A model generated the notes under the pieces. It made no database searches. It saw only the letters and a program-made list of their open reading frames with translations, and was not told the DNA's origin. DNA of 64,000 bases from Caenorhabditis remanei (taxonomy: Eukaryota > Nematoda > Chromadorea > Rhabditida > Rhabditidae). Shown here piece after piece: positions 49,400 through 62,100 of the stretch (positions within the stretch are counted from its first letter, which is position 1; every line of letters begins with the position of its first letter). A program made the translations under genes and the position numbers. The DNA is taken from contig NC_071332.1 in assembly GCF_010183535.1 (NCBI RefSeq), positions 11,656,001 to 11,720,000 on the forward strand, in the 5' to 3' direction.

Positions 49400-50136
49400 G
49401 CGTCACTTTCCGATTTGCTTGTTCCCGGTCCTTTTATTTCCGATTGAGAATTCTTCCCGTATTGCAATATATTGTACAGTCTCTTTCGCTTTGTTCATGA
49501 TTGTGGTGATTGGTGGGTTTAGTAGAACTCATGTTCTCGGTTTCTTTCTCTTCTAAATTACAACTTTTTTCTTTTGCAGTTTCTCCTACAAATGTTTCAA
49601 ACTTTTATATTTCAGAAACCCTATCAAAAAGCGAATCACTAGTACTAAACGATGGAACTGCGATAATCCAGGTGAGAATGCTGATAGGCTGAGTGCTCTG
49701 TTTTTGTGTATTGTTTTCAGCTCATCGTCCGCTGCCGAGCAGTTCAATGATGTATCGGGAATCAGAGCTGGTGTTCGCAAGAATCACTATATCTTTTGGA
49801 TTCATATTCACGAGTTTTCGTTCGACTTTCTAGTTTAATAAGCGCGCGAAAATTAGTCACAAGAAGCGTAAGTTTGAAAACTTGTTCTACAACGTGTTCT
49901 CATTTTTCAGATTTCGTCATAGGCCGCCGTCACGTAATCGCCACGTCATGGCTTTGAACACGTCATCGCCACGTCATGGTTTTGCACACGTCATCGAAAC
50001 TGGCAGAAGTTCCCGAGGATTGCACAATATGAATTATTCAATCGTCTTCGCTCACATCACTTCGTTCGGTCGTCAAATAGGTATCAAACAATTTACGGTT
50101 CCCCGAAAACATCGTCTTAATTTTTTTATAAATTCA
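49400..50136. other. region between foldback and satellite, no supportable gene
   Basis: A few exon-like snippets (49.5-49.8 kb) lack a consistent frame. The word CACGTCAT and close variants recur at 49934-50000, giving a small GC-richer patch. Further CTTGTTCCCGG/TTCTTCCCG copies (about 49420-49460) extend the foldback motif. Confidence 0.4.
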
Positions 50137-53100
50137 AAAGTCCCATTAACCTGCATTCGATCCCCATGTTCCCACCGGTTATAGGGTTCTTCCATGTGAT
50201 GAGCAGTAGGCTATCTAAGAATATGCTGCCGGATGAATTCGTTTGCCTATTCATTCAGGTTTCTGAATGAATCCTTATAAATTATCCAGTTTTTAAGAGT
50301 CCCATTAACCTGCATTCGATCCCCATGTTCCCACCGGTTATAGGGTTCTTCCATGTGATGAGCAGTAGGCTATCTAAGAATATGCTGCCGGATGAATTCG
50401 TTTGCCTATTCATTCAGGTTTCTGAATGAATCCTTATAAATTATCCAGTTTTTAAGAGTCCCATTAACCTGCATTCGATCCCCATGTTCCCACCGGTTAT
50501 AGGGTTCTTCCATGTGAGGAGCAGTAGGCTATCTAAGAATATGCTGCCGGATGGATTCGTTTGCCTATTCACTCAGGTTTCTGAATGAATCCTTATAAAT
50601 TATTCAGTTTTTAAGAGTCCCATTAACCTGCATTCGATCCCCATGTTCCCACCGGTTATAGGGTTCTTCCATGTGAGGAGCAGTAGGCTATCTAAGAATA
50701 TGCTGCCGGATGGATTCGTTTGCCTATTCATTCAGGTTTCTGAATGAATCCTTATAAATTATTCAGTTTTTAAGAGTCCCATTAACCTGCATTCGATCCC
50801 CATGTTCCCACCGGTTATAGGGTTCTTCCATGTGAGGAGCAGTAGGCTATCTAAGAATATGCTGCCGGATGGATTCGTTTTCCTATTCATTCAGGTTTCT
50901 GAATGAATCCTTATAAATTATTCAGTTTTTTAAAGTCCCATTAACCTGCATTCGATCCCCATGTTCCCACCGGTTATAGGGTTCTTCCATGTGAGGAGCA
51001 GTAGGCTATCTAAGAATATGCTGCCGGATGGATTCGTTTTCCTATTCATTCAGGTTTCTGAATGAATCCTTATAAATTATCCAGTTTTTAAGAGTCCCAT
51101 TAACTTGCATTCGATCCCCATGTTCCCACCGGTTATAGGGTTCTTCCATGTGAGGAGCAGTAGGCTATCTAAGAATATGCTGCCGGATGGATTCGTTTTC
51201 CTATTCATTCAGGTTTCTGAATGAATCCTTACAAATTCTCCAGTTTTTAAGAGTCCCATTAACCTGCATTCGATCCCCATGTTCCCACCGGTTATAGGGT
51301 TCTTCCATGTGAGGAGCAGTAGGCTATCTAAGAATATGCTGCCGGATGGATTCGTTTGCCTATTCATTCAGGTTTCTGAATGAATCCTTATAAATTATTC
51401 AGTTTTTAAGAGTCCCATTAACCTGCATTCGATCCCCATGTTCCCACCGGTTATAGGGTTCTTCCATGTGAGGAGCAGTAGGCTATCTAAGAATATGCTG
51501 CCGGATGGATTCGTTTGCCTATTCATTCAGGTTTCTGAATGAATCCTTACAAATTCTCCAGTTTTTAAGAGTCCCATTAACCTGCATTCGATCCCCATGT
51601 TCCCACCGGTTATAGGGTTCTTCCATGTGAGGAGCAGTAGGCTATCTAAGAATATGCTGCCGGATGGATTCGTTTGCCTATTCATTCAGGTTTCTGAATG
51701 AATCCTTATAAATTATCCAGTTTTTTAAAGTCCCATTAACCTGCATTCGATCCCCATGTTCCCACCGGTTATAGGGTTCTTCCATGTGAGGAGCAGTAGG
51801 CTATCTAAGAATATGCTGCCGGATGGATTCGTTTGCCTATTCATTCAGGTTTCTGAATGAATCCTTATAAATTATTCAGTTTTTAAGAGTCCCATTAACC
51901 TGCATTCGATCCCCATGTTCCCACCGGTTATAGGGTTCTTCCATGTGAGGAGCAGTAGGCTATCTAAGAATATGCTGCCGGATGGATTCGTTTTCCTATT
52001 CATTCAGGTTTCTGAATGAATCCTTATAAATTATTCAGTTTTTTAAAGTCCCATTAACCTGCATTCGATCCCCATGTTCCCACCGGTTATAGGGTTCTTC
52101 CATGTGAGGAGCAGTAGGCTATCTAAGAATATGCTGCCGGATGGATTCGTTTGCCTATTCATTCAGGTTTCTGAATGAATCCTTACAAATTCTCCAGTTT
52201 TTAAGAGTCCCATTAACCTGCATTCGATCCCCATGTTCCCACCGGTTATAGGGTTCTTCCATGTGAGGAGCAGTAGGCTATCTAAGAATATGCTGCCGGA
52301 TGGATTCGTTTGCCTATTCATTCAGGTTTCTGAATGAATCCTTATAAATTATCCAGTTTTTTAAAGTCCCATTAACCTGCATTCGATCCCCATGTTCCCA
52401 CCGGTTATAGGGTTCTTCCATGTGAGGAGCAGTAGGCTATCTAAGAATATGCTGCCGGATGGATTCGTTTGCCTATTCATTCAGGTTTCTGAATGAATCC
52501 TTACAAATTCTCCAGTTTTTAAGAGTCCCATTAACCTGCATTCGATCCCCATGTTCCCACCGGTTATAGGGTTCTTCCATGTGAGGAGCAGTAGGCTATC
52601 TAAGAATATGCTGCCGGATGGATTCGTTTGCCTATTCATTCAGGTTTCTGAATGAATCCTTATAAATTATCCAGTTTTTTAAAGTCCCATTAACCTGCAT
52701 TCGATCCCCATGTTCCCACCGGTTATAGGGTTCTTCCATGTGAGGAGCAGTAGGCTATCTAAGAATATGCTGCCGGATGGATTCGTTTGCCTATTCATTC
52801 AGGTTTCTGAATGAATCCTTATAAATTATTCAGTTTTTAAGAGTCCCATTAACCTGCATTCGATCCCCATGTTCCCACCGGTTATAGGGTTCTTCCATGT
52901 GAGGAGCAGTAGGCTATCTAAGAATATGCTGCCGGATGGATTCGTTTTCCTATTCATTCAGGTTTCTGAATGAATCCTTATAAATTATTCAGTTTTTTAA
53001 AGTCCCATTAACCTGCATTCGATCCCCATGTTCCCACCGGTTATAGGGTTCTTCCATGTGAGGAGCAGTAGGCTATCTAAGAATATGCTGCCGGATGGAT

Positions 53101-56100
53101 TCGTTTGCCTATTCATTCAGGTTTCTGAATGAATCCTTACAAATTCTCCAGTTTTTAAGAGTCCCATTAACCTGCATTCGATCCCCATGTTCCCACCGGT
53201 TATAGGGTTCTTCCATGTGAGGAGCAGTAGGCTATCTAAGAATATGCTGCCGGATGGATTCGTTTGCCTATTCATTCAGGTTTCTGAATGAATCCTTATA
53301 AATTATCCAGTTTTTTAAAGTCCCATTAACCTGCATTCGATCCCCATGTTCCCACCGGTTATAGGGTTCTTCCATGTGAGGAGCAGTAGGCTATCTAAGA
53401 ATATGCTGCCGGATGGATTCGTTTGCCTATTCATTCAGGTTTCTGAATGAATCCTTATAAATTATTCAGTTTTTAAGAGTCCCATTAACCTGCATTCGAT
53501 CCCCATGTTCCCACCGGTTATAGGGTTCTTCCATGTGAGGAGCAGTAGGCTATCTAAGAATATGCTGCCGGATGGATTCGTTTTCCTATTCATTCAGGTT
53601 TCTGAATGAATCCTTATAAATTATTCAGTTTTTTAAAGTCCCATTAACCTGCATTCGATCCCCATGTTCCCACCGGTTATAGGGTTCTTCCATGTGAGGA
53701 GCAGTAGGCTATCTAAGAATATGCTGCCGGATGGATTCGTTTGCCTATTCATTCAGGTTTCTGAATGAATCCTTACAAATTCTCCAGTTTTTAAGAGTCC
53801 CATTAACCTGCATTCGATCCCCATGTTCCCACCGGTTATAGGGTTCTTCCATGTGAGGAGCAGTAGGCTATCTAAGAATATGCTGCCGGATGGATTCGTT
53901 TGCCTATTCATTCAGGTTTCTGAATGAATCCTTATAAATTATCCAGTTTTTTAAAGTCCCATTAACCTGCATTCGATCCCCATGTTCCCACCGGTTATAG
54001 GGTTCTTCCATGTGAGGAACAGTAGGCTATCTAAGAATATGCTGCCGGATGGATTCGTTTGCCTATTCATTCAGGTTTCTGAATGAATCCTTATAAATTA
54101 TTCAGTTTTTTAAAGTCCCATTAACCTGCATTCGATCCCCATGTTCCCACCGGTTATAGGGTTCTTCCATGTGAGGAGCAGTAGGCTATCTAAGAATATG
54201 CTGCCGGATGGATTCGTTTGCCTATTCATTCAGGTTTCTGAATGAATCCTTATAAATTATTCAGTTTTTAAGAGTCCCATTAACCTGCATTCGATCCCCA
54301 TGTTCCCACCGGTTATAGGGTTCTTCCATGTGAGGAGCAGTAGGCTATCTAAGAATATGCTGCCGGATGGATTCGTTTGCCTATTCATTCAGGTTTCTGA
54401 ATGAATCCTTATAAATTATTCAGTTTTTTAAAGTCCCATTAACCTGCATTCGATCCCCATGTTCCCACCGGTTATAGGGTTCTTCCATGTGAGGAGCAGT
54501 AGGCTATCTAAGAATATGCTGCCGGATGGATTCGTTTGCCTATTCATTCAGGTTTCTGAATGAATCCTTATAAATTATTCAGTTTTTAAGAGTCCCATTA
54601 ACCTGCATTCGATCCCCATGTTCCCACCGGTTATAGGGTTCTTCCATGTGAGGAGCAGTAGGCTATCTAAGAATATGCTGCCGGATGGATTCGTTTGCCT
54701 ATTCACTCAGGTTTCTGAATGAATCCTTATAAATTATTCAGTTTTTTAAAGTCCCATTAACCTGCATTCGATCCCCATGTTCCCACCGGTTATAGGGTTC
54801 TTCCATGTGAGGAGCAGTAGGCTATCTAAGAATATGCTGCCGGATGGATTCGTTTGCCTATTCATTCAGGTTTCTGAATGAATCCTTACAAATTCTCCAG
54901 TTTTTAAGAGTCCCATTAACCTGCATTCGATCCCCATGTTCCCACCGGTTATAGGGTTCTTCCATGTGAGGAGCAGTAGGCTATCTAAGAATATGCTGCC
55001 GGATGGATTCGTTTGCCTATTCATTCAGGTTTCTGAATGAATCCTTATAAATTATCCAGTTTTTTAAAGTCCCATTAACCTGCATTCGATCCCCATGTTC
55101 CCACCGGTTATAGGGTTCTTCCATGTGAGGAGCAGTAGGCTATCTAAGAATATGCTGCCGGATGGATTCGTTTGCCTATTCATTCAGGTTTCTGAATGAA
55201 TCCTTATAAATTATTCAGTTTTTAAGAGTCCCATTAACCTGCATTCGATCCCCATGTTCCCACCGGTTATAGGGTTCTTCCATGTGAGGAGCAGTAGGCT
55301 ATCTAAGAATATGCTGCCGGATGGATTCGTTTTCCTATTCATTCAGGTTTCTGAATGAATCCTTATAAATTATTCAGTTTTTTAAAGTCCCATTAACCTG
55401 CATTCGATCCCCATGTTCCCACCGGTTATAGGGTTCTTCCATGTGAGGAGCAGTAGGCTATCTAAGAATATGCTGCCGGATGGATTCGTTTGCCTATTCA
55501 TTCAGGTTTCTGAATGAATCCTTACAAATTCTCCAGTTTTTAAGAGTCCCATTAACCTGCATTCGATCCCCATGTTCCCACCGGTTATAGGGTTCTTCCA
55601 TGTGAGGAGCAGTAGGCTATCTAAGAATATGCTGCCGGATGGATTCGTTTGCCTATTCATTCAGGTTTCTGAATGAATCCTTATAAATTATCCAGTTTTT
55701 TAAAGTCCCATTAACCTGCATTCGATCCCCATGTTCCCACCGGTTATAGGGTTCTTCCATGTGAGGAACAGTAGGCTATCTAAGAATATGCTGCCGGATG
55801 GATTCGTTTGCCTATTCATTCAGGTTTCTGAATGAATCCTTATAAATTATTCAGTTTTTTAAAGTCCCATTAACCTGCATTCGATCCCCATGTTCCCACC
55901 GGTTATAGGGTTCTTCCATGTGAGGAGCAGTAGGCTATCTAAGAATATGCTGCCGGATGGATTCGTTTGCCTATTCATTCAGGTTTCTGAATGAATCCTT
56001 ATAAATTATTCAGTTTTTAAGAGTCCCATTAACCTGCATTCGATCCCCATGTTCCCACCGGTTATAGGGTTCTTCCATGTGAGGAGCAGTAGGCTATCTA

Positions 56101-59100
56101 AGAATATGCTGCCGGATGGATTCGTTTGCCTATTCATTCAGGTTTCTGAATGAATCCTTATAAATTATTCAGTTTTTTAAAGTCCCATTAACCTGCATTC
56201 GATCCCCATGTTCCCACCGGTTATAGGGTTCTTCCATGTGAGGAGCAGTAGGCTATCTAAGAATATGCTGCCGGATGGATTCGTTTGCCTATTCATTCAG
56301 GTTTCTGAATGAATCCTTATAAATTATTCAGTTTTTTAAAGTCCCATTAACCTGCATTCGATCCCCATGTTCCCACCGGTTATAGGGTTCTTCCATGTGA
56401 GGAGCAGTAGGCTATCTAAGAATATGCTGCCGGATGGATTCGTTTGCCTATTCACTCAGGTTTCTGAATGAATCCTTATAAATTATTCAGTTTTTAAGAG
56501 TCCCATTAACCTGCATTCGATCCCCATGTTCCCACCGGTTATAGGGTTCTTCCATGTGAGGAGCAGTAGGCTATCTAAGAATATGCTGCCGGATGGATTC
56601 GTTTGCCTATTCATTCAGGTTTCTGAATGAATCCTTATAAATTATTCAGTTTTTTAAAGTCCCATTAACCTGCATTCGATCCCCATGTTCCCACCGGTTA
56701 TAGGGTTCTTCCATGTGAGGAGCAGTAGGCTATCTAAGAATATGCTGCCGGATGGATTCGTTTGCCTATTCATTCAGGTTTCTGAATGAATCCTTATAAA
56801 TTATCCAGTTTTTTAAAGTCCCATTAACCTGCATTCGATCCCCATGTTCCCACCGGTTATAGGGTTCTTCCATGTGAGGAGCAGTAGGCTATCTAAGAAT
56901 ATGCTGCCGGATGGATTCGTTTGCCTATTCATTCAGGTTTCTGAATGAATCCTTATAAATTATTCAGTTTTTTAAAGTCCCATTAACCTGCATTCGATCC
57001 CCATGTTCCCACCGGTTATAGGGTTCTTCCATGTGAGGAGCAGTAGGCTATCTAAGAATATGCTGCCGGATGGATTCGTTTGCCTATTCATTCAGGTTTC
57101 TGAATGAATCCTTATAAATTATTCAGTTTTTAAGAGTCCCATTAACCTGCATTCGATCCCCATGTTCCCACCGGTTATAGGGTTCTTCCATGTGAGGAGC
57201 AGTAGGCTATCTAAGAATATGCTGCCGGATGGATTCGTTTGCCTATTCATTCAGGTTTCTGAATGAATCCTTATAAATTATCCAGTTTTTAAGAGTCCCA
57301 TTAACCTGCATTCGATCCCCATGTTCCCACCGGTTATAGGGTTCTTCCATGTGAGGAGCAGTAGGCTATCTAAGAATATGCTACCGTATGGATTCGTTTG
57401 CCTATTCACTCAGGTTTCTGAATGAATCCTTACAAATTCTCCAGTTTTTAAGAGTCCCATTAACCTTCATTCGATCCCCATGTTCCCACCGGTTATAGGG
57501 TTCTTCCATGTGAGGAGCAGTAGGCTATCTAAGAATATGCTGCCGGATGGATTCGTTTTCCTATTCATTCAGGTTTCTGAATGAATCCTTACAAATTCTC
57601 CAGTTTTTAAGAGTCCCATTAACCTGCATTCGATCCCCATGTTCCCACCGGTTATAGGGTTCTTCCATGTGAGGAGCAGTAGGCTATCTAAGAATATGCT
57701 GCCGGATGGATTCGTTTGCCTATTCATTCAGGTTTCTGAATGAATCCTTATAAATTATTCAGTTTTTTAAAGTCCCATTAACCTGCATTCGATCCCCATG
57801 TTCCCACTGGTTATAGGGTTCTTCCATGTGAGGAGCAGTAGGCTATCTAAGAATATGCTGCCGGATGGATTCGTTTGCCTATTCATTCAGGTTTCTGAAT
57901 GAATCCTTATAAATTATTCAGTTTTTTAAAGTCCCATTAACCTGCATTCGATCCCCATGTTCCCACCGGTTATAGGGTTCTTCCATGTGAGGAGCAGTAG
58001 GCTATCTAAGAATATGCTACCGTATGGATTCGTTTGCCTATTCACTCAGGTTTCTGAATGAATCCTTATAAATTATTCAGTTTTTAAGAGTCCCATTAAC
58101 CTGCATTCGATCCCCATGTTCCCACCGGTTATAGGGTTCTTCCATGTGAGGAGCAGTAGGCTATCTAAGAATATGCTGCCGGATGGATTCGTTTGCCTAT
58201 TCATTCAGGTTTCTGAATGAATCCTTATAAATTATCCAGGTTTTTAAAGTCCCATTAACCTGCATTCGATCCCCATGTTCCCACCGGTTATAGGGTTCTT
58301 CCATGTGAGGAGCAGTAGGCTATCTAAGAATATGCTGCCGGATGGATTCGTTTTCCTATTCATTCAGGTTTCTGAATGAATCCTTATAAATTATTCAGTT
58401 TTTAAGAGTCCCATTAACCTGCATTCGATCCCCATGTTCCCACCGGTTATAGGGTTCTTCCATGTGAGGAGCAGTAGGCTAACTAAGAATATGCTGCCGG
58501 ATGGATTCGTTTGCCTATTCATTCAGGTTTCTGAATGAATCCTTATAAATTATTCAGTTTTTTAAAGTCCCATTAACCTGCATTCGATCCCCATGTTCCC
58601 ACCGGTTATAGGGTTCTTCCATGTGAGGAGCAGTAGGCTATCTAAGAATATGCTACCGTATGGATTCGTTTGCCTATTCACTCAGGTTTCTGAATGAATC
58701 CTTATAAATTATTCAGTTTTTAAGAGTCCCATTAACCTGCATTCGATCCCCATGTTCCCACCGGTTATAGGGTTCTTCCATGTGAGGAGCAGTAGGCTAT
58801 CTAAGAATATGCTGCCGGATGGATTCGTTTTCCTATTCATTCAGGTTTCTGAATGAATCCTTACAAATTCTCCAGTTTTTAAGAGTCCCATTAACCTGCA
58901 TTCGATCCCCATGTTCCCACCGGTTATAGGGTTCTTCCATGTGAGGAGCAGTAGGCTATCTAAGAATATGCTGCCGGATGGATTCGTTTGCCTATTCATT
59001 CAGGTTTCTGAATGAATCCTTATAAATTATTCAGTTTTTTAAAGTCCCATTAACCTGCATTCGATCCCCATGTTCCCACCGGTTATAGGGTTCTTCCATG

Positions 59101-62100
59101 TGAGGAGCAGTAGGCTATCTAAGAATATGCTACCGTATGGATTCGTTTGCCTATTCACTCAGGTTTCTGAATGAATCCTTATAAATTATCCAGGTTTTTA
59201 AAGTCCCATTAACCTGCATTCGATCCCCATGTTCCCACCGGTTATAGGGTTCTTCCATGTGAGGAGCAGTAGGCTATCTAAGAATATGCTGCCGGATGGA
59301 TTCGTTTTCCTATTCATTCAGGTTTCTGAATGAATCCTTATAAATTATTCAGTTTTTTAAAGTCCCATTAACCTGCATTCGATCCCCATGTTCCCACTGG
59401 TTATAGGGTTCTTCCATGTGAGGAGCAGTAGGCTATCTAAGAATATGCTGCCGGATGGATTCGTTTGCCTATTCATTCAGGTTTCTGAATGAATCCTTAT
59501 AAATTATCCAGGTTTTTAAAGTCCCATTAACCTGCATTCGATCCCCATGTTCCCACCGGTTATAGGGTTCTTCCATGTGAGGAGCAGTAGGCTATCTAAG
59601 AATATGCTGCCGGATGGATTCGTTTTCCTATTCATTCAGGTTTCTGAATGAATCCTTATAAATTATTCAGTTTTTAAGAGTCCCATTAACCTGCATTCGA
59701 TCCCCATGTTCCCACCGGTTATAGGGTTCTTCCATGTGAGGAGCAGTAGGCTATCTAAGAATATGCTGCCGGATGGATTCGTTTGCCTATTCATTCAGGT
59801 TTCTGATTGAATCCTTATAAATTATTCAGTTTTTTAAAGTCCCATTAACCTGCATTCGATCCCCATGTTCCCACCGGTTATAGGGTTCTTCCATGTGAGG
59901 AGCAGTAGGCTATCTAAGAATATGCTGCCGGATGGATTCGTTTGCCTATTCATTCAGGTTTCTGAATGAATCCTTATAAATTATCCAGGTTTTTAAAGTC
60001 CCATTAACCTGCATTCGATCCCCATGTTCCCACCGGTTATAGGGTTCTTCCATGTGAGGAGCAGTAGGCTATCTAAGAATATGCTACCGTATGGATTCGT
60101 TTGCCTATTCACTCAGGTTTCTGAATGAATCCTTATAAATTATTCAGTTTTTAAGAGTCCCATTAACCTGCATTCGATCCCCATGTTCCCACCGGTTATA
60201 GGGTTCTTCCATGTGAGGAGCAGTAGGCTATCTGAGAATATGCTGCCGGATGGATTCGTTTGCCTATTCATTCAGGTTTCTGAATGAATCCTTATAAATT
60301 ATTCAGTTTTTAAGAGTCCCATTAACCTGCATTCGATCCCCATGTTCCCACCGGTTATAGGGTTCTTCCATGTGAGGAGCAGTAGGCTATCTAAGAATAT
60401 GCTGCCGGATGGATTCGTTTGCCTATTCATTCAGGTTTCTGAATGAATCCTTATAAATTATTCAGTTTTTAAGAGTCCCATTAACCTGCATTCGATCCCC
60501 ATGTTCCCACCGGTTATAGGGTTCTTCCATGTGAGGAGCAGTAGGCTATCTAAGAATATGCTGCCGGATGGATTCGTTTGCCTATTCATTCAGGTTTCTG
60601 AATGAATCCTTATAAATTATTCAGTTTTTTAAAGTCCCATTAACCTGCATTCGATCCCCATGTTCCCACCGGTTATAGGGTTCTTCCATGTGAGGAGCAG
60701 TAGGCTATCTAAGAATATGCTGCCGGATGGATTCGTTTGCCTATTCATTCAGGTTTCTGAATGAATCCTTACAAATTCTCCAGTTTTTGAGAGTCCCATT
60801 AACCTGCATTCGATCCCCATGTTCCCACCGGTTATAGGGTTCTTCCATGTGAGGAGCAGTAGGCTATCTAAGAATATGCTGCCGGATGGATTCGTTTGCC
60901 TATTCATTCAGGTTTCTGAATGAATCCTTATAAATTATTCAGTTTTTAAGAGTCCCATTAACCTGCATTCGATCCCCATGTTCCCACCGGTTATAGGGTT
61001 CTTCCATGTGAGGAGCAGTAGGCTATCTAAGAATATGCTGCCGGATGGATTCGTTTGCCTATTCATTCAGGTTTCTGAATGAATCCTTATAAATTATTCA
61101 GTTTTTAAGAGTCCCATTAACCTGCATTCGATCCCCATGTTCCCACCGGTTATAGGGTTCTTCCATGTGAGGAGCAGTAGGCTATCTAAGAATATGCTGC
61201 CGGATGGATTCGTTTGCCTATTCATTCAGGTTTCTGAATGAATCCTTATAAATTATTCAGTTTTTTAAAGTCCCATTAACCTGCATTCGATCCCCATGTT
61301 CCCACCGGTTATAGGGTTCTTCCATGTGAGGAGCAGTAGGCTATCTAAGAATATGCTGCCGGATGGATTCGTTTGCCTATTCATTCAGGTTTCTGAATGA
61401 ATCCTTATAAATTATTCAGTTTTTAAGAGTCCCATTAACCTGCATTCGATCCCCATGTTCCCACTGGTTATAGGGTTCTTCCATGTGAGGAGCAGTAGGC
61501 TATCTAAGAATATGCTGCCGGATGGATTCGTTTGCCTATTCACTCAGGTTTCTGAATGAATCCTTATAAATTATCCAGTTTTTAAGAGTCCCATTAACCT
61601 GCATTCGATCCCCATGTTCCCACCGGTTATAGGGTTCTTCCATGTGAGGAGCAGTAGGCTATCTAAGAATATGCTGCCGGATGGATTCGTTTGCCTATTC
61701 ATTCAGGTTTCTGAATGAATCCTTATAAATTATTCAGTTTTTAAGAGTCCCATTAACCTGCATTCGATCCCCATGTTCCCACCGGTTATAGGGTTCTTCC
61801 ATGTGAGGAGCAGTAGGCTATCTAAGAATATGCTGCCGGATGGATTCGTTTGCCTATTCATTCAGGTTTCTGAATGAATCCTTATAAATTATTCAGTTTT
61901 TAAGAGTCCCATTAACCTGCATTCGATCCCCATGTTCCCACCGGTTATAGGGTTCTTCCATGTGAGGAGCAGTAGGCTATCTAAGAATATGCTGCCGGAT
62001 GGATTCGTTTGCCTATTCATTCAGGTTTCTGAATGAATCCTTATAAATTATTCAGTTTTTTAAAGTCCCATTAACCTGCATTCGATCCCCATGTTCCCAC

